Assembly: GCA_963082875.1 (NCBI GenBank)
Contig: OY720099.1
Coordinates: 3,100,001-3,164,000 of the forward strand
Direction: 5' to 3'
Length of the DNA: 64,000 nucleotides
Source: Corella eumyota
Lineage: Eukaryota; Chordata; Ascidiacea; Phlebobranchia; Corellidae
The first letter of the stretch is position 1; each line of letters starts with the position of its first letter. This document shows positions 17,271-30,248 of the stretch, piece after piece. The notes below the pieces were generated by a model that was not told the origin of the DNA, did not search any database, and worked only from the letters and a program-made list of their open reading frames with translations. The position numbers and the translations under genes were made by a program.

Positions 17271-20200
17271 ATGTGGCCACATCAACAAAGATCAGGTAAG
17301 TTTTTTAACTTAAAATAGATTGCTTACAAAGCAGAATCTTTTTATGAAATTATATAGCTGTATAGGTATGTATATTTTTATACTTATTATAATTTTTTAG
17401 TTACAAATTTAGGCACAGAATATGAGATAGAATCGGATTGGTCTCCAACAGATTTATTGAAATGCATTCCTTGTTTAAAAAATGATATAATATTCGTAAA
17501 GAAACCATATGTTTTTGAATTTAAGGTAAGATATATATATAAAATTTTGTAACTTAAATTAGTTAAATTGACGATGTTTAATACAATTTTACCAGTAAAT
17601 TTCTACATTAATGTTATTTATTTAAAAAAAATGATGCTACTTTTGACATCTATTTAAAATTCCAGCAATATAGAAATATTGTTATATTGAGGATAAAGTA
17701 AAAACGTAAAAAGTTAATGGTCATTTGAAATTAATTAAACCAGGGAACTGAAGAAGAACCAGAGGATTGGTTATATGGTACTAACCAGCGCACCAACGTA
17801 TCTGGTTACGTACCATCTCAGTTTGTGAGATATTTAAGATCAGTTGGCCCCGTTTCAAATTATGCCCCACCCCCTGTACCCCCACAACTTGAAGTAATAT
17901 CAGAGGATGTTGTGGATAAACCCCCTAGTGTACCCCCTAGACATGGAACAATGGCGACTGGGTAAAATGAATTTTTATAATAAACTGAATTTATTGTAAT
18001 TTTTTAAGTATGCAAATTTTTTTTTTATGCAAAAATTTTTTACAATCATTGCTTTATGACTAAAAGTAATGATAAATAAGTACAGCTATTGGTTTATTTA
18101 TTTTTATTTTTTTTTTATCATGTAAAAGTTATATGAAATAGATTAATTTTTGTCTAAAGGTCAAATTATGTAACACTTCGGGGTCAAATTGTTAATGACA
18201 ATCAACCAGTTTTGCCCATACCAACTGCCAGTTTAAAAGTAAGTTTTTTAAGATTTTTTGCTTAGCTTATGCTGTATTGCCCACATGAACATTTAAACTC
18301 TTGTCGAAAAAAAAAACCAACGGCAAATCAATTTTTAAGCAATTAAAATCAATATTATTTCAAACTGACAATAGCAATTTAAGACTGGGTAAATGTTATC
18401 CTACATTATAGCTGTGAAGCCGACCTTAAATAATATAGTATTGCATTTAACTGTTCAATCTAAAAAATTTATGATTTTAATATTTTTATATTAATTACTA
18501 AGGATCAGGAATGGTATTGGGGGGATGTTACAAGAGATGAAGTGAACTCAAAATTAGCCGACGAACCTGATGGCACTTTTCTTGTACGTGATTCAACTAA
18601 CAAAACCGGGGAGTACACTCTTACATTAAGAATGGGTAAGTGTGTTAGTTTTTGATAACAACTTTGTTTTAATAATTAACATTAATGAGAGACCCACTTT
18701 ATAAGTTATTTTTTGTTGTTGTATGAATTAAAAGGTTGCTTTGCTGTTATAAGTAATATATATATATAATGTTTACAAATTTGGATTTAATATTTTTATT
18801 ACTTACGAATTGTAACTACTTACGTATTATTAAACTAGTAATATTTGTACCTTGGTTTGTGGTTTTTTTCACCTTGTAAATGTTAATAATTAAACGGCTT
18901 TCTATAAACACAGTATAATATAACCTTAGGTATTTTTAATTGGGATATAAAAAATGTAGTAATAATAAAATAATACAATGTTCTTAAAATTTTTCAATTA
19001 AGAAACACCTGCTACTTAGTGTTTTGTTTACATATCTAAATAACTATTTTAATACTTCCTTCTCTTTTAATGTAGGTGGAAGCAATAAGCTGATCAGAAT
19101 ATGTAATCGAAATGGTTCTTACGGGTTTTCGGATCCCTACCAATTTTCTTCTGTCGTTCAACTGGTCAATAATTACAGAACCGAGTCATTAATTCGTTAC
19201 AACCCTGATTTAACCACTACACTTAAATATCCTGCAATAAGACAGGTATACAATCAATTTAAGATGTTTTTGTTTTAAAATTGTATTTATCAAATTATAA
19301 CATTGTTTAAAGTTTGATAATTTTAGTAGTTATTATTATTTGGTGTTGTATTTTTTTTTATCTTTGTTGTGGGAAGGTCGACTTTATGACTGAATCATAG
19401 AGTAACATCTGTTACCCCATACTTAACTTGCATCAGGAAGTTTGGGATATTATGGATAAGTATAAGCTGCTAATTGAGTGTTGGCTCAGTAGGAGTACAT
19501 ACTGTTTATAGCTCTTTGCTTAAGGGTGCTACAACATAAGAGCAGTGGAGATCAAACCAAGGATCTCATGCCAGTATTGCTTTATTGTTATGAATTTTTG
19601 CTTGATATAATATATTAATATACACAAAATTCATTGCATGGGTTTTAAGCCAGATTTTTTGTAATTGTTAATAGAAATTTTCAAACTTTGTACTGGTTCT
19701 ATAAAAATTTTTTGAATATGAAATGTTATTCTCCAGTGCTAACAAAGGCACTTTATGATATCACCATGGCTTCCTGTCAGTTGGTTAAAACTTGAATTGA
19801 GTATTATGTTTGTAAATATAAATTTTACTTTTAGCAAGGAAATGAATGTTCTAGGTCAAATTTAGTCATCATTCGTTTATGTATCAAATATACCAGGCTT
19901 AATTTCTAACAAACGAATGTGTATTACCTAATATTTATGTCCATTTTTTGTATAATTTTTTTCTATAGTTGTCAATATATAAAAAGTAATATTTTTTAGG
20001 AACAATTTTTAAAAAAAAATTTAATATTTAATTTTCTTTATTATTGCTTTTTTAACACTGTAATATTAAAGTTATATTTTTTAACACAAATTATAGCTTA
20101 AAATGTATATACAGTATATCAAAATATAACTTTTTTTAGAACTAAAAAATTCGAAAATTTTACTATATTTATTTTACTAATATTTTTACAGCAAATCGTA

Positions 20201-22344
20201 GAACAACCTATAGTACCTGGCCAATCGATGGACGAATTATGGACCTCATTACGAAACGCTGACAACTTATTTGTTCGAGCAAGTAGCGAATACCAAGATA
20301 TTTACAAAAATTTCGCGACTAGGCAACAGGTAGATATATTTTTATTTTTACACCATAATGATAAAATTTAATTTAACTTATGATGAAAACGAAAGTAAAT
20401 TAACAAAGGTCAACAAATGTCCTACGCAATGGTTATATTTATTTAAGATTTTATATCAGTATTTTATTTATTTTGTCTTAAATGTCAATAAAATAGTGAT
20501 ATCATCCTAGCAAGTAAAGATTTCTGCAGTTATTTTTAATTTAATTTCACTTCAGCATGTCAAACATAAATAATTTTAAAAATTTTATTATAAATTTTGC
20601 AAAATATTTTTTTTGTTTTTAATAATTTTTTTTGTATTTTTATTATTTTAAATTATATATTAATTTTTTTTAGGAAATTCAAATTAAAAGAACGGCGATA
20701 GCTGCTTATGAAGAAACAATTAAGATGTTCCAAGAGCAATGTTCAACTGTTAATATTTATGTAGATCAAGCTAAAGGCACTAGAGAAGAACAGAGGTTAT
20801 AACAGTTTAAAAAAAATTACCCCAGGCCCTCACCCCCCAAAAAAAATATTCAACGTATTTTCTGTTGAAAAAAGCAACATATGGCCTTACTTTATTAAAT
20901 ATTGAATTTAACTATAGCATTTTTTTATCTTAAAATATTTTTTTCTTTTTTTTTCAGACTTGTCGAAAATTTTCGTAAAATGCAAGCAAGGTTAAGAGAC
21001 ATTATGGGTCAACTTGATAACCTTAAAAATCAATTAAATGAAGATGTAATGGAAAATAGAAGAATTGACACTGAACTTAATGCCAGCAAAGCTGAATCTT
21101 ATCGTTACAAGAAATTAAGGGATGCCAAAATACTGTAAGTCATTTTAGAATTCTATTTTAAAAAAATTGTTATATTTATTTATTCAAAAATTTACTCAAA
21201 AAATTATTTTTTTTAAATCTTCCTCCACAGGTACATCAAGTCTCTCCACATCTCGGATGAGCAGATCAATCGCAACCTCCAACTAGATGATGAGGATGAT
21301 GAGATGGGGAGTATATATCATCGACCTGACAGCATTAACTTTCAGGCACAATATCCAGAACACTGTATCGAGGAAAATTGGTTTTTCCCAACTTATGGAA
21401 GGTCAATAAAACTGTTTTTTTTTTTTTAACAAAAAAAATTTTTAAAACTTTTTTTAGTCTATTTAAAGTGAATTTATATTGTTTTTAAAGAATGCTAATT
21501 AAACACTTGCCCTAAAGGCTGCATTTTTACCCATTTGAATAGATTTATCAGAGCTCCACAAACGGCATTTTTTTTAAGGCTATAGACATACATATAAAAT
21601 TTGCCAAGTTAACAACTGTTTATATAGAACATGTTTTTGAGATTTAAATAGCAAAAATATTTATTAAAAATATTATGATTAACAGAAAAGAGGCAGAATA
21701 TGCTTTATCCGACACTGAGACTGGCACTTTCCTGATCAGACCGCGTCGACAACACACAGCCGCCGATGCCCCATATGCATGCTCATTAGTGTAAGAATAA
21801 TTTTGTTAACAATTTGTGTAACTAACTTTTAAGGTTTATATCCAGGGTCTCATAACATGAGGTCTTGGGTTTGATTCCCAATGCTTTTTAAGTCATAGCA
21901 ACCTTGAGGCACAAGACACAATCTTTAAAATGCAATCAGAATAGTAATTATTAGGCATTTATCATTATTATATTAAAATTTAAATAGCAATACAAGATTT
22001 GGTTGATCAATATAGCAAAAAAAAAAACAGTCATTTTAACTATTTTAAATTTTTTTATGCAAATTAAAATTCCTAATTTTTTTCTTTAACTACATTTAAT
22101 TTTTTGTAAATTTTACAGAGCAAATGGCCAAGTACATCATTGCCTTATAGAAAAAACGAGTGATGGTTACGGCTTCGCAGAGCCATTCAACTTACACTCT
22201 TCACTCAGCGACCTAGTCCTGCATTACGCACATAACTCACTTATCCCCCATAACCTGACATTAGATACAACACTCAGAATACCAGTGTCATGTGTAAAAC
22301 AAAATTTAAGAGGCAGTAGAGTGCAAAACTTGAATTATCACTAA
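17271..22344 (+). CDS. pik3r: PI3-kinase class IA regulatory subunit (p85-like): SH3, nSH2, iSH2, cSH2
   Basis: Adaptor that binds phosphotyrosine (YxxM) receptors and holds and inhibits the p110 catalytic subunit at the membrane. Twelve exons give 562 residues: 17271-17295, 17401-17525, 17744-17961, 18160-18238, 18503-18635, 19076-19245, 20192-20329, 20674-20795, 20958-21134, 21231-21401, 21686-21790, 22119-22344. A divergent SH3 lies at about 10-80 ([22 protein letters not shown]), then a proline-rich strip ([15 protein letters not shown]). nSH2 is at about 152-248 with GTFLVRDS. The p110-binding coiled coil iSH2 spans about 250-415. cSH2 is at about 444-545 with GTFLIRPR. An in-frame TAA at 17241 supports the start. 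No RhoGAP/BH domain lies between the proline-rich strip and nSH2, unlike vertebrate p85. Very likely correct. Confidence 0.95.
19359..19572 (-). mobile_element. tRNA-derived SINE, family A, truncated head
   Basis: Reverse-oriented intronic copy in the PI3K regulatory gene. The conserved tail (GGAAGGTCGACTTTATGAC) and body are present; only part of the tRNA-like head remains (GAGCAGTGGAGATCAAACC). Confidence 0.7.
21838..21905 (+). mobile_element. SINE-head remnant
   Basis: Intronic piece reading ATGAGGTCTTGGGTTTGATTCCC, or close to it, which matches the box B half of the family A SINE. Only about 70 bases are recognisable. Confidence 0.4.
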
Positions 22345-23280
22345 TTTTTTGACGGTTTGCAATATACTTTTGGTAAATCCTGGCAACCTTATTTTAAATG
22401 CACTTATTTTTTTTTTTATTTCAGCAGGCAAAGTTCTGCTTGTAATATAGTTTAAACAAAGTGAATAATTATTAGATGGTAATTTTGCTGCTAATATTTT
22501 TTGTAATTGACTGTTATGTTAGTGTATAATAATTCTCAAGTTTCATTTATGTGTTTATTGCCTTCACCTTATTGTGTTTTTAATTGTTTTATATTTTATT
22601 CCAGAATCTGAGTCTATTTAGTAAAATAAGAAAGTGCTATTGTTATGTTTTTTGGTGTAGTTTTTTTAATAATCACCCTATAATTAAAGTTTATACTATA
22701 TTTTGGCTATTGTTACTTGATTTCACTAGTTTGTTCTATTAGAAAGTACAAAATTTAACAAAAATAACATTAAAAATTAAAATTGTTAATTAAAAATAAT
22801 TTGTTTTATTTCTTTACTGTCTTTTTTTGAAATGGACAGTTTGCCAAATTCTTTTGTTTGCCTATCTGTACTTGCTGGCTATATATTAGTTTGTTTTTTT
22901 TTGAGTAATTTCTTTTTTTTAAGTTGAAAAGTTATTCACGTTATGTTATTCAGAAATTGCGAATAAAAATGCACAAAATTAAATTCTTTTTAAAATAAAT
23001 TGCGCTATATTTAGTATAAAGGGTCAATAATATTTAAACTTTAAAGGCAACTTAAGTCTGAGTTAATGTCTAATATTCTATATTTAAACTGTAAAAACGC
23101 TACGCCTACTACGAGGACAAATAAACATTAAAAAGTTAAAAGCTCTATTGCTAACCCGTTGAACGTAAATCGGTTATAACACCTCTTGCAGTTGAACTTC
23201 AAAACATTTGCACGTTGCAAGTATGTTACTGTGATTAATTTTGAAAATTCCACACTTTCTCGAAATTAAAGTTAATAAAA
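22345..23280. other. Intergenic spacer, pik3r to ercc8
   Basis: AT-rich, containing the pik3r 3' UTR and the upstream region of ercc8. No further gene or repeat recognised. Confidence 0.5.
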
Positions 23281-26200
23281 ATGTCATTTCTTTCTGTGTT
23301 GCATTCATTGCAAATAGGAGAATATGACGTCGTTTCATTACATCGAAGTTTCGAATACAATCGTATTTTAAAGTAAGTTAATTTAATAAAAATATTACGT
23401 TTCAAAATAATAACAATTTGTTATTTTAAAATTAGACGATTTTTCTGTCAGGCACAAAGCTCCGAATAAAAAGTAACTAGGGTTAATACACCCACTGACT
23501 TACTGCAAAATTTTAAGCAATCAATCTACATTTACTGTGTTAATATATAAAATTACTGTTTTTAATATACTTCAAAAATTTAATATTTGAATTTTTTATT
23601 TGATTTTAGTCTTACAGTATCTGAAAAACATGTCCAATATTCACATGATGCTGGTGTATCATCTATGCAATTAGAAACTAATGAAAACAGATAGTAAGTT
23701 TAAGTTTGTAAAAATATTAGTACCCGATATTGTTTATTAATTTTAAGTAGTTAAAATCTTAAACACATACTATTGAATTTTATTAGATAAATATTTTTTT
23801 ACTGATAGTATATAAAAAACTGTTATTAAAACCTTGTATTTTTGTTTTAAATATTCACAAAAAGGTATTTCATTTTTTTTTTGGTTAAGTATTATTCAAA
23901 AAAATAAAGGCTTTAATATAGAAAATACCTTTTAATAAATTCCTTGTTTTGACAGTTTAATTTCAAGTGGTGCTGATCGAAAAATTTGTATTTATGATAC
24001 CTGGAATTTAAGCAATAATATTCAAACCAAATTTCAAATCCCACAAGTTGCTTCAGTTGGTGGGTTAGTCATGTAGCTTGTAGGTTAAAATATTTTTATA
24101 TAAAGTTTAATTAATTTAAAATAAAAAAAAATTTCTAAAAAAATGTGCCTTTATATAAAATAAATTTGGTAGCTAGATAAAATGTTAAAGTAAATAATTT
24201 TTAAATATTACAGACTGTATATATATATATATGTATGTTTTGTATATATATTTTTTAGACTGTTAGCATAACAATTTATTTTACAATTTTTGCTATGTAT
24301 TTTAATGCAGTTCAAGCACATCCTTGAAATTTTTTTACTATTCACCATGACAAAGTTAACTTTAGAAAATCTATTTAATTTTGTTTACAAATATTATATT
24401 TTTCTAGGAAAGAAAGACACTTTAAATTTATGCACAAAAAAGCAGTAAATTATGTTCAATGGTATCCTCATGACACCGGTATGTTTGTAACTAGTTCGTT
24501 TGATGGAACTATTAAAGTTTGGGACACCAATCGTTTAAAAGTAAAATTTTAAAAAAATTAAAAATTTGTTTGAGATTTTTTATTGGTTAAGTGTAATAGT
24601 AGAACACTTGACTTAACCATATAAGAGATGGCTGTGATCCCCTACCTCTTGGGGCCTTAAACCACTCAGTATAATGACTTTTGGGCTAAAAAATACAAAA
24701 AAATCCCAAACTGTTAAAATCAACCCTTGACTAGGTTAAGGCAAAAAATGTTACCTTATGATTGGGCTGCAAACTTGGCCTTTCTATATCAAGAATAAAT
24801 AAATATAATATTGTATTTTTCAGCCAGCTGAAACAATGGACATAAAAAATCCAATTTACAACCATCATATTTCTACAATATCAAACCAACATTCACTTAT
24901 AGCAGGTAAGCAGCTATAACAAACATGCTTTAATAAAACTACTACAAAATGCAGATAATTTTTGATTACATAATTTTTTTTAATATATAATTACATAATT
25001 GTTTTGATAAATTTTGTAAATTAAAGTATAATTCATTAAAAATTATTATTCATAAGTTACTAGATTAGTAATTTTATTAAAAAAATTAATAATATTTATT
25101 TTTTAATAAACAGCTGCTTCTGCCTCGCACGTAAGGTTAGCTGATATGAGGTCAGGATCAACTTCACATATTTTAAAAGGTAAATATTTAGTTTTATTTA
25201 TTTGCGTAGCAATTTGAAATCTGTGTAAATGTAAAAACTATGTTAAAATATTTGTTTAGTCAAGTTGAAAGGCTACGTTGTGGTAATACTTTTTTATATT
25301 TATTCATTATTTATTTAATATATTTTTTACAATATTTTAGTGTTGTTTTAAAAATTATTTTTTTCTATTTTTTTATATCGTTTGAATATCAGCTAGTGTA
25401 ATAAGTTTGTTGTTTGTTTATTATTAGCTATTGTTATAGGTCTATACTATTGTATTTATTTACAAAATCCCCCCGTTTTTAAATGTATTGAGGATAAGTA
25501 TGGCCAACAGAATGACTAAATAGGAAATTCCATTATGTAATTGTCAATTTTAGCCCAATTTAGTAAAACAATGCATTGTTAACAACTTTTTTTTGGAAAA
25601 GTTTTTTTTTAATTTTATCGGTAATATTTACCGCCAAAATTTAAACGTTAATTTTTAAATGTAGTTGTTTTTGCGTAACTACTCTGCTCAAAATTCCACG
25701 ATGGTTGTAAAGTACGGTCGCATTTGATTTAATATCTTTCCAAATGTTTAACCTGATAATGTTTGTTTCTTTTAAGACGAATAAAACGTTGTTTGCTTTC
25801 TAACTTCTGTTTACGGATCGTAAATCTGTGAAAATGAAACGACGTTTTATGCGGATATTCTAGTTGCCTGAATCAACGAAAAAAACTATTACAGGTTGAT
25901 TTTGTTTGTTTTTACGCACACATGCCAGAAATGTGTTTGCTTTCTTGACTCTTTGTAGCATTTGTAATAAATCATAGGCAACATATGGAATGCATATAGC
26001 CACAAAATTTAACATAAAGTTTTCTTAATTCTCTAGGCCTAACTTAAAGTAGGGAACTAGATATCTATATTTAGTTTTTTTTAATTGGTATAATTATTTG
26101 CCATTAGTTTTGATTTGGCTATCGTTTGATTGTCAAAAAACTGCAATTTTTGCTCCATTTTGCCTGCCTAGCATTGGTATAGTATTGGTGCCTATGTCTT

Positions 26201-29200
26201 TTAGTTTGGTTTCTTTAACATACTAGGATTAATATGTTTGTTGAACCGTCGTTAACCAGTAATCGGTATCTCTATTTGATACTAACTAAAGTTTAATGTA
26301 ACCTTTTCATTGGACCACTATGGGACGATATTGGCGAAATGTCGTTAATCAGTTGATGGAATAAAAACACTTTTTATTGTACTATTTTCGAGGATTACTT
26401 TTTGTCTTTTTTGAATTATAAGAAGCTTTCGGGTAAATAGAGGTGTGGTCTTCTTCAAATTTGCCTTGAAGAAATATATTTGTACTAGTTTTGTTTTCTT
26501 GTGTAACTTATAAAAATGAAAGTATTAATTTTGTCCTTTTATTGACTTTGTATATTTCATTTTCCTTGTATTGTTAAACTGCGTGACATATCTGTTGAAT
26601 CTTTTTAATTAAGTTTTTTTTCTATTTGAACTTACCAAGGGCTTGGGTGATATTATTTAATTTTAAAAATATTTGATTTTTTCAGGCCATGAGAATAATG
26701 TTCTTTATGTCAAATGGTCTCCAAAAGATGAATATATATTAGCTAGTGGAAGGTAAGTGTAATTTTATTGTTAAAATATTGTTTTATTTTAGTTATTTTT
26801 TAACCGTACTTTCCCAGTACATTTTAATGATTATTTAAAATTTTATTAAAAAAAAAATTCATTAAATACATTTTTTTAATATAAATGTATTACTATTAAA
26901 AATAGCAATTCATTTTCCAATATAAAAAACGCAACATTTTTCGAAGATACGATTTACGCTAAACAAGCAAACGAGCTCGCTAATCATTAACTTGTCTTTG
27001 CTTAGCGTTTTTTCTCTGTTACTTAAACTGTGTTATACGGACGCATATATAGCTTATTGGCGGCCTTGCCTATATTTACCAGGCTCGGTTTTGCGGTATT
27101 CATTAAAGAAGGATAGACAACGAAAGATATTCTTCATTGGAGGGTAGTTTTTGTCCGAGCTAGTAGTCTAAACTTTGACACTTTTCGGTATTTTCTAGTT
27201 TGAAATAAAAAAGATCAGTAGTTTTGTTGATCAAAATGCGTTGCAAGTTAGGTTATTAAAAGTTTAGTAAGACCTAATGTATATAGCTATTATAAAAATT
27301 ACAAACAAATTTATTATGCTATTGTATAGATTGTAAGATGAGAATTCAATGGTTTACACTAGTTTAACTTAAACAACCAGTGTATGTTAATGTTAGTTAT
27401 TAACTTAATCAAAACTGAAGTTGGCTTTTTAGTGCAAGGAATAGGTAGAAGAGTAATTTACAGAATTTATATTCCCTTTTGCAAACCTGATTTCCTGTTT
27501 GCTTATATTACTGGCAGGCAAAGGTGACCGTGCTTATATTGAAACCAGGCTCATGCTATGAATCATGGCGAACGAAACGCAACACAATGCAGCTGAGGCA
27601 CAAGGAAGTAAAACTAGTTTAGTTTACGCGGTAAAAATAAAGCCAAAATAGATCATTTCAAACGGGAATTTTACAGTAAGTTTTTCAGTTCTTCAAGTAA
27701 GTATTAAGACAGGCAATATAGCTACAACTGTTAATTTAAAAAGTGTATTTGAAATTATTTAATAGGTTTAAAATATCAGTAAAAACAGATTTTAAAGAAT
27801 AAGTATATTTATATATTTTAGTGAAGTCCGACTTTAAGACAGTCGTTTTTAAGGCTGTTATTGAAGGTAGTACAGGTCAGCCACAAGATTTGCCCTGATT
27901 GTATGCCGGGCGGATTAAATGCATTACAAGTATAACACATGGTAGCCAGTCCATAGGTAAATCAAATTTCAGGCTGTTTTTAAACATATTTTAACAGCTT
28001 GGGTTTGTTACCTACAAACTGTCGAGCCGATTACAGCATCTTTAGTTTAAGAATTCTTATAGGTTATATTGCAAATAGCTTTTTATGTAATGATAAAATT
28101 GTGTTCTGTGTTAAAGCGTAAGGAATATTGTCATAAGAAACTGCTATTTAATACGCTACTTCCTGGTGTATTGTAAATAAGTTGTATGGCGCGCTGGCTT
28201 ATTTCAGATTGCATAACAGCGAGTCAATTCAATACGGAAAACCATAGTCTTAATGCAAGTGCGTTTCACAAGCATTAACCAACTTAAAAGTGCGTAGGCT
28301 AACAAGCAATTTGCGTAGGCCGAAGTGATACATTATAAAACAATTGATGTTTAATTTTTCAGTCGTTGGGTGATGACCAATTCGTAGCCTTCCTATTGGT
28401 CAGCGCGTTTTTAAATAAGGCCACGCTATAAGTTTTATGCCATCGTGGTTTGTTTGCGATATATTGTTAATGTGGGCCATCTATGTTTGCATAAGGCGTG
28501 TTCTAGCATGAGGTTATCTGTTAGCGTTTACTATCTTTATTTTAAACTAGCGCCGTTCATAAAATAGCTCTCCGGTTAATCATTTACTTGGAGTCATACC
28601 AAAAGTCGTCAAATTACTTTTAGATCTTTCCTTACTTGCTCTCTTTCTCTCTTCTTTACGGATGCTTAGTGATAGTTACATTTTACGTTCGTTTTCATTA
28701 AACATTGTCAGCAAGAATAAATAAAAGTAATAAAAATGGTCGTTTGTCAAAATTTTTATTACCGTGTTAAACTGGCCGCTCTTTTTAAGAAAAATCAAAA
28801 ATTCGCGCGGTTTTTATCGAAAATTTCTTGCCAGCCCACAGGTAAATCTTTCAGCTTGTCGTGACACGCTCACTGACGGCGAGCAAAAATACCAGAAGCT
28901 GTGGGCTTTGCCTACAGGCCGACGAGAGACAAGCATCTTTAAATACCGTCATGTCACTTTTTAAAAACCTTACAATTTTTACACAGCGAAGACAATCGGA
29001 TTCTGGTGTGGGATGTTCGAAAAGCAAGGGCAAAATTATTTGATTTTGATCACCATAATGGAGATTCGACTGCTAGTTCAAAAGCAGGTAAATTTGGCTA
29101 TGATTTATAAACTTTATTTAATTTGAATAAGAAAAAAAATATCTAACCATTTTTGTTTTTAAATGTAAAAATAACCCCTAACATATTTGATAAAAAGATA

Positions 29201-30248
29201 GACAATTTATTCAATATAAAAAGGAATTATTAAGAGCATATTATTTTATTTTAAATGTAGATTTTAAATCTTAAAGACATATTTTACAACAAAGTATTAT
29301 TTTTTGCGCAAGCCTTTAGTCAAACAATTTTTAATTTAAGTTTTAATATTTTAGCTCACACGGCGCATACTGGCAGTGTCAACAGTTTGATGTACAATCA
29401 AGACGGTCGTTGCCTTATTTCATACGGAACAGACGATAGGATACGTTTGTGGGATATGTGCTCGGGTAGGTTTAAATTAATGGGTTTATTTAATGATAGG
29501 ATATCCTTATGTGGGTATACCATTGTTTTATTGTAATTGTTGGTTGAATTTTATAATCAATTTTATGATTTTTTTTTCTGCCTAATGTTAATATTTAAAA
29601 CTATCATTTTTCAAAATAGGGTTTTATGTAGTGTAGGCAAAGAAATAAAGTTAAGTTCCTAATTTTTTTTGGTAAATAATGCAATGCTCCTAGATATTTA
29701 AATTTTAAATTATTTTAGGCCAAAATACGTTAATTAACTACGGCTTTGTTGAAAATGATTCGATCCATCGACCATTACATATGAGCAAGTACAACGGTGG
29801 ACCGATGTCGTCAGTCTTGTTCGTCCCTAGTGGTCGCCACGTGCTTATGTACGATATCTATGGCGGAAAACTAATTAGGCGATTGTCGGGCCACTTTAGT
29901 AACGTGCGATGCTGCGAATTTAATTCTTCAACACAGGTAAATTGATTTAATCAACTAGTTTTTTATAAAAAATTTTGTACTAAAGCATTTTTTATTTAAA
30001 AAATCGGTGTTAGATTCTAAACTTTGTCCATTTTTAGGTAACAATTTTAACACTTGCTTATTTAAGTTACTGGCTATTTTTAGGAGTTATACACTGCTGC
30101 CCAGACATGTAGCGTTTTGGTGTGGTCGCCCCAATCTAGCGACAGAACAACCATAGTACATCCATCTATAAATCAAATAACAAACTTACCTAGCACCAGT
30201 GTAACCGACTTACTTATACAAGATACTTGGAGCGACGACGAGGGTTGA
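23281..30248 (+). CDS. ercc8: ERCC8/CSA, WD40 DNA-repair protein
   Basis: Substrate receptor of the CUL4-DDB1 ubiquitin ligase that acts in transcription-coupled nucleotide excision repair in the nucleus. Eleven exons give 408 residues: 23281-23372, 23610-23693, 23956-24063, 24408-24540, 24824-24905, 25114-25179, 26686-26752, 28987-29087, 29355-29465, 29719-29936, 30084-30248. The match to human ERCC8 runs the whole length. The clearest stretches are [20 protein letters not shown], the WD blade ends KVWDTN, LVWDVR and RLWDMC, NTLINYG, the [15 protein letters not shown] block, and the acidic end DTWSDDEG (human DAWSSSDEEG). The seven-bladed propeller appears complete. Two introns are long (25180-26685 and 26753-28986). 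Nothing looks broken. Confidence 0.95.
24583..24810 (+). mobile_element. tRNA-derived SINE, family A, degenerate
   Basis: Intronic forward copy, strongly diverged, still showing a head-like GTAGAACACTTG block, the body piece CCCAAACTG and the tail TCAAGAATAAATAAATATAA. It looks older than the other copies. Confidence 0.5.
26753..28986 (+). other. Long ercc8 intron 7 with a less AT-rich segment
   Basis: A 2.2-kb intron. Between about 28380 and 28980 it is less AT-rich, with two CCAAT/ATTGG motifs near 28408-28425 and inverted repeats at 28854-28934. No exon compatible with the ercc8 frame was found. See findings. Confidence 0.4.

Noticed and set aside
28854-28934. Possible tRNA gene (7-bp closing stem, 81 bases)
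   Set aside because: There is no TTC-type T loop or box B in the right place, so it is not a tRNA; kept only as a structured segment.
28764-29043. Three short open frames in ercc8 intron 7
   Set aside because: They overlap each other on both strands, match no family, and one runs into the ercc8 exon in a different frame.
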